Shown piece after piece: positions 6,388 through 13,224 of a stretch of DNA of 13,224 bases. The stretch covers positions 1 through 13,224 of the forward strand of contig JAMDCE010000642.1 in NCBI GenBank assembly GCA_023489135.1. The letters run 5' to 3'. How positions within the stretch are numbered: the stretch's first letter is position 1; each line of letters begins with the position of its first letter. The position numbers were made by a program, and so were the translations under genes. Source of the DNA: Chloroflexota bacterium (GTDB taxonomy: Bacteria > Chloroflexota > Chloroflexia > JAMDCE01). Below the pieces are notes generated by a model. That model saw only the letters and a program-made list of their open reading frames with translations, ran no database searches and was not told the origin of the DNA.

Positions 6388-7458
6388 TTGAGTGCTATTA
6401 GAGTCGCCGTCATTGGAGTTGGCAATTGTGCGTCGTCTCTGGTTCAGGGAATCGAGTTCTACCGGAACGCCAAAGATGATGAGTTCGTCCCAGGCTTGAT
6501 GCACCCTCGACTCGGCGGCTACCACATCAGCGATATCACTTTTAGCGCCGCGTTCGACGTCGATTCCAACAAGGTCGGCCTCGATCTCAGTGAGGCCATC
6601 TTCGCCGCCCCAAATAACACCTATAAGTTCAGCGATGTGCCTAACCTCGGCGTGAAGGTCGAGCGAGGGATGACTCATGATGGCCTGGGACAGTATCTCT
6701 CGGAGATCATAACCAAGGCCCCGGGCTCCACGGCCGACATCGTCGGGATTCTCAAAGAGACCAAGACCGATGTCGTCGTGAGCTATCTGCCAGTGGGCAG
6801 TGAGATGGCGACTAAGTGGTACGTCGAGCAGATCCTCGAAGCAGGCTGCGGTTTTATCAACTGCATTCCCGTTTTTATCGCCCGCGAAGACTACTGGCGA
6901 AGGCGCTTCGAGGAGCGCGGTCTGCCCATTATCGGTGATGACATTAAGTCACAGGTGGGAGCAACCATAACTCATCGCGTGTTGGCGCGCCTCTTTCGCG
7001 ACCGTGGCGTGAGAATAGACCGGACCTACCAGCTCAATTTTGGAGGGAATACAGACTTCCTCAACATGCTAGAACGCTCACGACTGGAGTCCAAGAAGAT
7101 ATCGAAGACCTCCGCAGTTACCTCTCAGATCGACTACGACCTGGACGCGAAAGACGTTCACGTTGGGCCAAGCGATTACGTTCCCTGGTTGAGCGACCGG
7201 AAGTGGTGTTACATCAGGATGGAAGGTACGACCTTCGGCAACGTGCCACTAAACGCCGAGGTGAAACTAGAGGTCTGGGATTCACCCAACTCGGCCGGAG
7301 TGGTGATCGACGCTATTAGATGCTGCAAACTGGCTCTCGACCGAGGCATGACGGGCACTCTTATCGGACCAGCGGCCTACTTTATGAAGTCGCCGCCGGT
7401 GCAGTACACTGATGACGAAGCGCGCCAAATGGTCGAAGAGTTTATCGAGGGCAAATAG
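6388..7458 (+). CDS. ino1: Inositol-3-phosphate (myo-inositol-1-phosphate) synthase
   Basis: A 356-residue NAD-dependent enzyme converting D-glucose 6-phosphate to 1D-myo-inositol 3-phosphate, the first step towards inositol lipids and related solutes. The Rossmann motif [10 protein letters not shown] is at residues 8-17. Other family signatures are [12 protein letters not shown] (182-193), [12 protein letters not shown] (216-227) and the active-site-region [14 protein letters not shown] (298-311). The length and motifs fit the shorter bacterial/actinobacterial form rather than the roughly 500-residue eukaryotic one. The TTG start at 6388 has GGAGGT (6374-6379) 8 bases upstream. Downstream acyltransferases point to membrane phosphatidylinositol or its mannosides, but no phosphatidylinositol-phosphate synthase is in view. 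Confidence 0.93.
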   Translation: MSAIRVAVIGVGNCASSLVQGIEFYRNAKDDEFVPGLMHPRLGGYHISDITFSAAFDVDSNKVGLDLSEAIFAAPNNTYKFSDVPNLGVKVERGMTHDGLGQYLSEIITKAPGSTADIVGILKETKTDVVVSYLPVGSEMATKWYVEQILEAGCGFINCIPVFIAREDYWRRRFEERGLPIIGDDIKSQVGATITHRVLARLFRDRGVRIDRTYQLNFGGNTDFLNMLERSRLESKKISKTSAVTSQIDYDLDAKDVHVGPSDYVPWLSDRKWCYIRMEGTTFGNVPLNAEVKLEVWDSPNSAGVVIDAIRCCKLALDRGMTGTLIGPAAYFMKSPPVQYTDDEARQMVEEFIEGK

Positions 7459-7578
7459 CTTGCTCACTGTAGGACTTGGCGGAGATGCCTCAAGGCCGCG
7501 GCGGCGGAAGATGGAGGTACGCTCCGCTCTCGCTTTCCTGGACCATTCGGCGACAGGTCATACGGCTAATCGGTCGTT

Positions 7579-8502
7579 ATGTTAAGCTACGTGATATTCA
7601 AGCTCCTGAGCTTTCTTTCGGGCCGGTTGCCCTTGCGCCTGACCTACGCCCTTGCCGTCATTGGCGGCGACCTCTACTACTCTATGGTGAGAAAGCACAG
7701 CGGAAATGCGGTCGAGAACATGCGGCACGTGCTCGGTCCGACGGCCAGCGAGAAAGAGGTCAGGCGAGTAGCGCGACTTTCCTTTAGGAACTACGCCAAG
7801 TACATGATCGATTTCCTCCGGTTCCCCTACCTCTCCCGCCGGGACATCGACAGACTCTGCACCACCCTTGGCTGGGAGAATCTGGAGGCGGCCCTGCAGG
7901 AGGGTAAAGGAGCAATCGTTTTATCCATCCACTTCGGTAACTGGGACCTGGGAGCGGCCATGCTGGGAGGCTACAGGGTCCCGGCCCTGGCGTTGGTAGA
8001 CACCTTCAAACCACCGGCTTTGGACAAACTGATTCAGGGGACGCGCCAGAAGGTGGGTCTTGAGCTCGTACCCGTTGAAGTGGAAGGGGCCCTCCGCAAG
8101 ATTTTTCACATGCTCCGCCGTAACGGTATGGTGCTCATTATGTTCGACAAACCGCAGCCGGATGGAGGTGTGCCGGTCAACTTCTTCGGCGGACGGGCCT
8201 GGCTGCCAAACGGGGCAGCGGCCCTGGCTTTGAAGACCGGGGCCAAGTTAATCCCATCTTACTTGGCTAGGGAGCCAGGGGGCATGTCTTTCTACGGAGA
8301 ATTGGCTCCAGCGCTCGAGTACGAGTTGACGGGCGACAAAGGAAAGGATATCCAGACTATCACTCAGAAGATTGTCGATTCGGCCCAGGAGATTATCAGG
8401 CGTCATCCCGACCAGTGGTATATGTTTCGCCGGATGTGGCCCGGCGAAGTGAGCACCGCGACAAGACCGTCACGCTCTGCAAGCGAGCCTCCTCTAAGCT
8501 AG
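7579..8502 (+). CDS. Lysophospholipid acyltransferase, LpxL/HtrB-PatA type (first of a tandem pair)
   Basis: A 307-residue peripheral or membrane-anchored acyltransferase of the LpxL/HtrB family, which includes phosphatidylinositol-mannoside acyltransferase PatA. It has a hydrophobic N-terminal helix (about 1-35). The catalytic motif H-F-G-N-W-D (HX4D, His118/Asp123) is intact. Further blocks are M-F-D-K-P-Q-P-D-G-G-V-P-V-N-F-F-G-G and P-N-G-A-A-A-L-A-L-K-T-G-A. It ends with the typical H-P-D-Q-W-Y-M-F-R-R-M-W. The context after inositol-phosphate synthase suggests acylation of an inositol lipid or its glycoside. ATG 7579 is the first start after an in-frame stop at 7567; no good ribosome site is seen. 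The gap 7459-7578 holds no recognisable gene. Confidence 0.86.
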   Translation: MLSYVIFKLLSFLSGRLPLRLTYALAVIGGDLYYSMVRKHSGNAVENMRHVLGPTASEKEVRRVARLSFRNYAKYMIDFLRFPYLSRRDIDRLCTTLGWENLEAALQEGKGAIVLSIHFGNWDLGAAMLGGYRVPALALVDTFKPPALDKLIQGTRQKVGLELVPVEVEGALRKIFHMLRRNGMVLIMFDKPQPDGGVPVNFFGGRAWLPNGAAALALKTGAKLIPSYLAREPGGMSFYGELAPALEYELTGDKGKDIQTITQKIVDSAQEIIRRHPDQWYMFRRMWPGEVSTATRPSRSASEPPLS

Positions 8503-9374
8503 TGTTATTCTATTGCCTGCTCAAGGTCGCCAGCGTGGTCATTCCCCGGTTCCCTGTGGCAGGGGGATACGTCGTCTGTGGCCTCGTCGGCAACCTTCTG
8601 TATTTGCTGAACGGCACCGCCCGTCGCAACGTCGCCGGTAATCTTCGGCGAGTGCTCGGTAGCGCGGATCCCGCCAAGATCAAACAAGCCACCAAGCGAG
8701 TTTTCCGGTATACGGTCCAGAATTACTACGATCTTTTCCGTCTCCCCCACTTGAGCAAACCAGATGTCCAGGCGCTGCTTGATCTCAAAGGGGTCGAGCA
8801 CCTGGAAGAAGCCCTGGCGACGGGAAAGGGAGTCATTTTTCTGTCGGGACATCTGGGCAACTTCAATCTCAGCGCTCAGATTCTCGCGGTGCGGGGCCAC
8901 CGCATGACCATAGTGGTCGAGCAACTCAAATCAGAGCAGATGCAGAGGCTGCTAGAAGGGCTTCGAGAAAGTCAAGGAATCAACTTCGTCCCGTTGGGAG
9001 GTAATGAAGCGCGAACGATCTACAAAGCCTTGCGGCGTAACGAGATAGTTGGGGTGATGGGGGATCGAGATGTTGCTGCCAACGGTATCCCCGTGACCTT
9101 TTTCGGAGAGACGGCGTACCTCCCATCGGGCCCGGCGGCCCTGGCCATCCGCACGGGAGCCTCGATCGTTACCGCCTACACCATCAGGAAGGCTGATGGT
9201 TCGTCGCTCGGATTTATCGACCCGCCGGTCGAGCTGGATGAAACGGGAGATTTTCGCCGCGATATCCAGACTACCACGCAGAAAATAGCGCAGCGGCTGG
9301 AACGCTATATCCGGGAGGCCCCGGATCAATGGACGGTGCTGCAGCCGATTTGGAACGATAACCGGAGGGATTGA
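8502..9374 (+). CDS. Second LpxL/HtrB-PatA type acyltransferase paralogue, HX4N variant
   Basis: A 290-residue paralogue of the preceding gene, with the same layout: hydrophobic N-terminus, G-D-R-D-V-A-A-N-G-I-P-V-T-F-F-G block, P-S-G-P-A-A-L-A-I-R-T-G-A, and C-terminal A-P-D-Q-W-T-V-L-Q-P-I-W. A longer in-frame reading from GTG 8415 exists. I prefer GTG 8502 because it overlaps the upstream TAG (TAGTG, 8500-8504), which implies coupled translation, and because its N-terminus M-L-F-Y-C-L-L-K aligns with M-L-S-Y-V-I-F-K of the paralogue. The catalytic motif reads H-L-G-N-F-N (His117/Asn122), lacking the acid of HX4[DE]. It may be inactive, altered, or work as a partner of the first enzyme. Last gene of the operon. 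Confidence 0.85.
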   Translation: MLFYCLLKVASVVIPRFPVAGGYVVCGLVGNLLYLLNGTARRNVAGNLRRVLGSADPAKIKQATKRVFRYTVQNYYDLFRLPHLSKPDVQALLDLKGVEHLEEALATGKGVIFLSGHLGNFNLSAQILAVRGHRMTIVVEQLKSEQMQRLLEGLRESQGINFVPLGGNEARTIYKALRRNEIVGVMGDRDVAANGIPVTFFGETAYLPSGPAALAIRTGASIVTAYTIRKADGSSLGFIDPPVELDETGDFRRDIQTTTQKIAQRLERYIREAPDQWTVLQPIWNDNRRD

Positions 9375-9380
9375 CTCTCC

Positions 9381-9395
9381 CTGCTAGGACAGCAG
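9381..9395. other. Short hairpin between convergent genes
   Basis: CTGCT-AGGAC-AGCAG forms a 5-bp stem with a 5-base loop in the 31-bp gap between the convergent acyltransferase and M20 genes. There is no T tract, so it is at best a weak bidirectional terminator. Confidence 0.25.
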
Positions 9396-9405
9396 ATCCC
9401 ACTGG

Positions 9406-10644
9406 CTAATCCCCACCAGCTACGGCCAGGGCGATGGCGGCATTACCGGCGACGGCGTCGATAATGTTGGCCACCTTGATCCGTTCGAACGGGGTGTGGA
9501 TAGTCTCCTCTTCACCCGGCCCGTAGCCGATGGTAGGGATTCCCAAAACCCCGGCTGTGTGGCTGCCGTCGGTTCCGAAATCCCACCTCTCCAGATTTGG
9601 ATTCTGACCGACGTTGCGGAGGGCTTCTACCGTCGCGGTGACGTTGGGATCACTATCCGCCGTCACCCAGGGGACCAATAGCTTGCGCACTCTCTGGCGC
9701 AGACCGGTGTAGCTAACCTCCTCCACCTCTCGCACCCTCACTTCGCCCTTGAACTCTGGGTCGGTCGCCTCGAGGCGGCTAAAGATGTCCCGTATCTCGG
9801 CCAGAATGGAATCAATACTCTCACTCGGCAGAAAGCGGCGATCGAGCGAGAGGGTGCATAGGTCGGGGATAATGCTCAGCCGGCCCGGGCTACAGCCTAT
9901 TATGGTGGGAGCGATGGTAGAGCGCCCCAGGAATTGATCCGCGGGCAGTCCACCCTCCAGTTGCTGCACCGCGGCCAGCACCGGAACCATTTTGTAGACG
10001 GCGTTGATGCCACGCCAGGGGGCGCTACCGTGACTGGTGCGACCAAGGGTGAGAACTTCCAGTTCTACCCTACCACGGTGGCCCAGGGCGATGTTCAAGT
10101 CTGTCGGCTCACCCAGGACAACGAAGTGGAACGGCACTCCTTTTCCGGCCAGAGTGACGTCGCAAAGATACCGGGTGCCAAAAGCCTCGGCGGGCTCCTC
10201 CTGCACCACAGCCGTTACGATTACGTTACCTTGGGGCTGCAACTTAGCCCGCTTCAGAATCGCGGCGCCGTAAACCTGCGCGGCAATGGCGCCCTTGATG
10301 TCACTGGTCGCCCGGCCGTACATATAGCCATCCGAGACATTAGCGCCGTAAGGGTCGCAGCCCCAAGCATCTAAACGGCCGGGATCGACGTGATCCATAT
10401 GGCAGTTGTACAACACATTCTTCACACTGGGACCGTTGAATTGCGAGCCCCGAATGATCCCAACGACGTTGCCAATTCCGTCGATAAAGACTTCGTCATA
10501 ACCGAGCGCGGTCATTTCGTCGAAGATGAGTTTGGCCACCATTTCCTCTTCCCCGCTCAAGCTGGGCATTCTCACCAGCTCCTCGGCGAAGGCGACGACA
10601 CTCTCGGCCACTCCACTGGTAGCAGTTTTGATGGCGTCGTACAT
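9406..10644 (-). CDS. M20-family metallohydrolase, YgeY-like
   Basis: A 412-residue M20 peptidase/amidohydrolase most like the YgeY group (a hydrolase found near selenium-dependent purine/hydantoin catabolism genes). Two-metal ligands are visible: H82-M-D in N-C-H-M-D-H-V, D115 in S-D-I-K-G, E149/E150 (general base and metal ligand) in V-Q-E-E-P, E179 in L-G-E-P-T-D, and H383 in E-T-I-H-T-P. The dimerisation (lid) domain lies at about 185-300, with H205 in T-S-H-G-S-A-P. It likely hydrolyses an amide, N-carbamoyl or N-acyl bond; the exact substrate is unknown. It starts at ATG 10644 with AAAGGAGGT 11 bases upstream. It follows the PreA-like gene after 95 bp on the same strand, so the two probably share a pathway. 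All expected active-site residues are present. Confidence 0.9.
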   Translation of the reverse strand: MYDAIKTATSGVAESVVAFAEELVRMPSLSGEEEMVAKLIFDEMTALGYDEVFIDGIGNVVGIIRGSQFNGPSVKNVLYNCHMDHVDPGRLDAWGCDPYGANVSDGYMYGRATSDIKGAIAAQVYGAAILKRAKLQPQGNVIVTAVVQEEPAEAFGTRYLCDVTLAGKGVPFHFVVLGEPTDLNIALGHRGRVELEVLTLGRTSHGSAPWRGINAVYKMVPVLAAVQQLEGGLPADQFLGRSTIAPTIIGCSPGRLSIIPDLCTLSLDRRFLPSESIDSILAEIRDIFSRLEATDPEFKGEVRVREVEEVSYTGLRQRVRKLLVPWVTADSDPNVTATVEALRNVGQNPNLERWDFGTDGSHTAGVLGIPTIGYGPGEEETIHTPFERIKVANIIDAVAGNAAIALAVAGGD

Positions 10645-10739
10645 CTCTGATATAGACCTCCTTTAGCTCAGACGTATCGCCACACTACAAAAAAGCCTGG
10701 GAAACGCCGTGATTCTTTCGCTAGGGGCCGCAATCGGTT

Positions 10740-11942
10740 TCAGGTGGTGGCATTGGAGTCGGTAGAAGGGGCCGGTAACAGACGCAGACTGCCCTTGGGA
10801 CAAACGTCTACGCACAGCCCACAACCATCGCAGGAAGCGACGTCGATCGCGGCCTTCTCCGCGCTCAAACGGATGGCCTGAAATCCCCCATCGCGGCAGG
10901 CCGTGACACACAGGCCGCAACCATCGCAGGAGCCATCCACAGCGGCCATCACCCTGGCGTTGCCATCCAGTTCGACGAAGTCCACGATCTGCGGTAAGAC
11001 CTTGCCTACCAGATCTTGGACAGCGCTGAGATCCTTCCGGTCCAGGTACTCTTCCAGACCCGTGGTCAGCCCGTCTATGATTCCGTAACCCCGCCACATC
11101 ACCGCAGTGCAAACCTGAATGACACTTGCGCCCAGCAGCAAGAACTCGGCGGCATCGCGCCAGGTGGATACCCCTCCGGCGGCCATAACCGGTTTTCCAG
11201 TCGCTCTGGCGATCTGGGCCACGGCACGGAGCGCCACTGGCTTTATGGCCGGGCCACTGACACCCCCGAAGGCGCTGCACCCGGTAACGGACGGTTCGGG
11301 CGCCAGATTATCAAGATTAACACCGACCAGCCCGAGGACGGTGTTGGTAGCGGTTACCGCATCGGCTCCTTTATCGTAAGCTTCCTTGGCTATCAAGGTG
11401 ATGTCCGTGACGTTGGGCGTGAGCTTGACTATCACCGGAACCTTCACCGCTTCCCTAACCCACGCGGTCACCAGGCCCGTAAGGACGACATCCTGCCCGA
11501 TGGCCATCCCCATCGAACTCTCCGGAAGCCCGTGCGGACAGCTCAGATTGAGCTCCACCGCGTCGGCCCCGGCCTTCTCGATTATCGTCGCCAACCTCTG
11601 CCACTCGGCCCTGCTCGCCGGGGCGGCCAGACTGGCGATAAGTGGCCGTTCGGGGAAAGCGTCTTTACAGTCAGAGATCTCCCCTAGCCACCATTGCACG
11701 GGTTCGGTGCTAATCAGCTCGATATTCTCCAGACCCACGTTGCGCCGTCCCATTCTAAGGCTGCGCAGGCGCGGGTGGACATTGGAAGAATGGTGGAAAC
11801 TGATGGTCTTAGTGACGGCCCCGCCCCAACCGGCGGCGAAGGCTCGCCGGATCATCTCCCCGGTCCGGGTCGGCGGAGCCGATGCCAGTACAAAAGGATT
11901 CGGGAATTCCAACCCAGCTAACCGGACTTGCAGACTGGCCAT
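10740..11942 (-). CDS. preA: PreA-like NAD-dependent dihydropyrimidine dehydrogenase subunit (FMN barrel plus two 4Fe-4S)
   Basis: A 400-residue protein with an N-terminal dihydroorotate-dehydrogenase-like FMN barrel (about 1-330) and a C-terminal ferredoxin domain. The substrate-site segment E-L-N-L-S-C-P-H-G (Asn132, Cys135) matches dihydropyrimidine dehydrogenase, in which that Cys is the proton donor. K-L-T-P-N-V-T-D-I (173-181), A-T-N-T (198-201) and M-A-A-G-G-V (253-258) also fit. Two clusters are complete: Cys339/342/345/349 and Cys371/374/377/381. The enzyme would reduce uracil/thymine or act on related cyclic amides. In E. coli PreA works with the FAD/NADPH subunit PreT, which is not in this window, so electrons may come from another partner. 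ATG 11942 has a modest AAGGGA upstream. First gene of an operon with the M20 hydrolase. Confidence 0.88.
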   Translation of the reverse strand: MASLQVRLAGLEFPNPFVLASAPPTRTGEMIRRAFAAGWGGAVTKTISFHHSSNVHPRLRSLRMGRRNVGLENIELISTEPVQWWLGEISDCKDAFPERPLIASLAAPASRAEWQRLATIIEKAGADAVELNLSCPHGLPESSMGMAIGQDVVLTGLVTAWVREAVKVPVIVKLTPNVTDITLIAKEAYDKGADAVTATNTVLGLVGVNLDNLAPEPSVTGCSAFGGVSGPAIKPVALRAVAQIARATGKPVMAAGGVSTWRDAAEFLLLGASVIQVCTAVMWRGYGIIDGLTTGLEEYLDRKDLSAVQDLVGKVLPQIVDFVELDGNARVMAAVDGSCDGCGLCVTACRDGGFQAIRLSAEKAAIDVASCDGCGLCVDVCPKGSLRLLPAPSTDSNATT

Positions 11943-12027
11943 AAGGCGAGTTCCCTTCGTGCGGCGCTAGGGCCTGGCGCCATCACAACGCTTAGAACAG
12001 CACCTTCGCCCACAGGAAATCAGTCTC

Positions 12028-12056
12028 ATTCTACCGTCTCCGGCAATTCCTTTCAA
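12028..12056 (-). promoter_or_regulatory. Promoter of the preA-M20 operon
   Basis: TTGAAA at 12056-12051, a 17-base spacer, and TAGAAT at 12033-12028 on the minus strand, giving a start near 12021 and a leader of about 80 nt. It points away from the IclR promoter; the two -35 hexamers are about 210 bp apart. Confidence 0.68.
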
Positions 12057-12092
12057 GAGCAGTCTAAACGCACCGCGTCATGTCTCTTTGTT

Positions 12093-12209
12093 CTTAAGGC
12101 TTAAGGAGAAAAGGGCCGTGAATGGCAACCCAACCCGGAGGTTTCCCCGCTACGAGACGATCGACGGCCATTCTTGCCCCTGGCGAAGGTCTGAAGAGAA
12201 AACTTCAGA
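12093..12209. promoter_or_regulatory. Two inverted repeats between divergent promoters, candidate operators
   Basis: Two palindromes lie in the roughly 210 bp that separate the preA and IclR promoters. CTTAAG-G-CTTAAG (12093-12105) is symmetric around one base. TCTGAAG-N6-CTTCAGA (12190-12209) has perfect 7-bp arms. Neither predicted transcript includes them, so they are more likely protein-binding sites than RNA structures. Binding by the IclR protein is a guess from position. Nothing else recognisable is seen between 11943 and 12328 apart from the promoters. Confidence 0.4.
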
Positions 12210-12268
12210 GTCTCCGGGAGGAGGGATCTTTCCCCTCAAGTGACCAGGAGCCCTCCCAAAGTCGCGGC

Positions 12269-12297
12269 TTGACAATCTGACAAGGTGGTCCTACAAT
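12269..12297 (+). promoter_or_regulatory. Near-consensus promoter of the IclR gene with repeated TGACAA
   Basis: TTGACA (12269-12274), a 17-base spacer, and TACAAT (12292-12297), one base from consensus. Transcription should start near 12304, only about 25 nt before the ATG, and no Shine-Dalgarno sequence fits in between. The spacer contains a second TGACAA (12278-12283) exactly 8 bases after the first (12270-12275), and it resembles the CocE promoter spacer. Confidence 0.75.
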
Positions 12298-12328
12298 AGC
12301 ATCGATAATTAATAATGCATCTCACATA

Positions 12329-13126
12329 ATGAGAAATCAACCTAAATACCTTAAGAGAGATACGTCCCACTACGTGGTTCAGGCCGTGGACAGGGCCGTG
12401 GCCATTCTTGACTCTTTCTCCAGCGGAGATGAAGAGCTAGGGATTACCGAGTTGAGCGACCGGGTTGGGTTGCACCCGGCTACAGTTCACCGCTTGCTCT
12501 GCACCCTGGAGCATCGACGACTGATCGAACAGGACCAGAAGTCCAGCAAGTATCGCCTGGGCTTCAAGCTCTTTGAGCTAGGGAGCCTGGTGAGCAACGC
12601 TCTGGATGTCAGGAAAATGGCTCATCCTTATCTCCTGGAGCTAGTGGAGAGAGGTGGAGAGACGGCCCACCTTATGGTTCTGGAGGGCCGCGATATCGTG
12701 TTTGTGGACAAGGTCGAGAGCGCGAATCCTTTTCGGATGGTCTCTCAAATAGGCAAGCGTCTGCCGGCTCATTGCAGTGGCGCAGGGAAATGCCTTCTCG
12801 CTCGTTTGCCGGACCGCGACCTGGAAGCCATCTTAGCCGGCGCTCCGCTCCCGAATCTCACTCCGAAGAGCATCACCGAGCTTGGCGGGCTAAGACAACA
12901 CCTGAGCCAGGTGCGTTTGCAGGGGTTCGCCGTAGACGACGAGGAAACGCAGGCCGGCCTTCGCTGCATCGGTGCCCCTATCTTTGATCACTCGGGCAAG
13001 GCTGTGGCTGCGATTAGCATTTCCGGTCCCGTGGCAAGGGTAAGCAAGAAGCAAATCCCGTTCTTCGTTCAATTGGTTCGAGGAACAGCGCAGGATATTT
13101 CGAGGTCTTTGGGACACCGGGGCTAA
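12329..13126 (+). CDS. IclR-family transcriptional regulator
   Basis: A 265-residue regulator with the standard IclR layout. The N-terminal winged helix begins at Y-V-V-Q-A-V-D-R-A-V-A-I-L-D-S-F, with the helix-turn-helix G-I-T-E-L-S-D-R-V-G-L-H-P-A-T-V-H-R-L-L (38-57). The effector-binding domain (about 80-260) contains P-A-H-C-S-G-A-G-K-C-L-L-A (146-158) and D-D-E-E-T-Q-A-G-L-R-C-I-G-A-P-I-F-D (193-210). The family senses small carboxylates or aromatic metabolites and controls catabolic genes. It is divergent from preA-M20 and is the natural candidate regulator of that operon. Its own promoter resembles that of the CocE gene 7 kb away. ATG 12329 lacks a ribosome site and has a very short leader; the start fits family N-termini. 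Confidence 0.92.
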   Translation: MRNQPKYLKRDTSHYVVQAVDRAVAILDSFSSGDEELGITELSDRVGLHPATVHRLLCTLEHRRLIEQDQKSSKYRLGFKLFELGSLVSNALDVRKMAHPYLLELVERGGETAHLMVLEGRDIVFVDKVESANPFRMVSQIGKRLPAHCSGAGKCLLARLPDRDLEAILAGAPLPNLTPKSITELGGLRQHLSQVRLQGFAVDDEETQAGLRCIGAPIFDHSGKAVAAISISGPVARVSKKQIPFFVQLVRGTAQDISRSLGHRG

Positions 13127-13201
13127 TTTCGTTTTTTGTTTCCGTTCCACTGAGATTCTTTCTCACAATGTAAGATTAATCAAGGTGCCGACTCGTCTTT
13201 T

Positions 13202-13217
13202 TCTTAACCGGTTAAGA
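13202..13217. promoter_or_regulatory. Perfect 16-bp palindrome, candidate operator
   Basis: TCTTAACCGGTTAAGA is a perfect 16-bp palindrome with no loop, 75 bp after the IclR stop codon and near the right edge. Both it and the palindrome at 12093-12105 have the arms TTCTTAA and TTAAG, with 4 versus 3 bases between them. It looks like a dimeric regulator site for a gene beyond the window. The rest of 13127-13224 shows no gene. Confidence 0.45.
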
Positions 13218-13224
13218 TAGCTTC

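Noticed and set aside
10675..10739. Possible terminator between preA and the M20 gene (minus-strand T6 run near 10694-10689)
   Set aside because: No convincing stem precedes the T run, and the two genes are likely co-transcribed.
10663..11280. Minus-strand open frame of 205 codons
   Set aside because: Overlaps preA in another frame; Arg/Gly-rich translation, whereas the preA frame has complete iron-sulphur and active-site motifs.
13127..13166. T-rich stretch and small TGAGA/TCTCA hairpin after the IclR gene
   Set aside because: The T run precedes rather than follows the hairpin and the stem is only 5 bp; not enough for a terminator call.

Overview
This 13.2 kb window reads as an ordinary bacterial chromosome segment of moderately high GC. 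It uses many GTG and TTG starts. The actinobacterial-style inositol-1-phosphate synthase, followed by two LpxL/PatA-type acyltransferases, together with the UPF0261 (Tm-1-like)/PEP-hydrolase pair and a CocE-like hydrolase, suggests a Chloroflexota member, perhaps Dehalococcoidia. That assignment is inference from gene content; there is no marker gene. I see no rRNA, tRNA, CRISPR array, transposase or phage gene.

Layout. (1) 1-2727, minus strand: an operon that starts at a clear promoter (2727-2699) and has a roughly 300-nt leader with what look like alternative hairpins and a terminator. It then encodes a TIM-barrel PEP-hydrolase-family protein, a UPF0261/Tm-1-like protein, and, past two GC-rich hairpins, the first 13 codons of another gene that runs off the left edge. 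(2) 2911-4883, minus strand: a single CocE/NonD-family hydrolase with its own promoter. (3) 4984-5950: a decaying region with a small inverted-repeat element, a truncated and frameshifted relic of a hybrid histidine kinase, and about 290 bp with nothing recognisable. (4) 5953-9374, plus strand: a lipid operon with a small ArsR-type regulator, inositol-1-phosphate synthase and two tandem paralogous lysophospholipid acyltransferases whose genes overlap at TAGTG. (5) 9406-12056, minus strand: a PreA-like dihydropyrimidine dehydrogenase followed by an M20 YgeY-like amidohydrolase, driven by a TTGAAA/TAGAAT promoter. (6) 12269-13126, plus strand: a divergent IclR regulator with a near-consensus promoter and almost no leader.

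How the parts work together. Block 4 probably makes or modifies inositol-containing membrane lipids; the phosphatidylinositol synthase expected beside it is absent from the window. Block 5 looks like catabolism of a cyclic or acylated nitrogen compound (pyrimidine, hydantoin or amino-acid derivative), and the divergent IclR gene is the obvious candidate regulator. The IclR promoter and the distant CocE promoter share an unusual sequence between -35 and -10, which hints at one regulator for both.

I found no clearly new multi-gene system. The observations most worth following are the putative attenuator leader before the PEP-hydrolase gene, the shared IclR/CocE promoter sequence, the acyltransferase whose HX4D motif has become HX4N, and the hidden gene start at the left edge.
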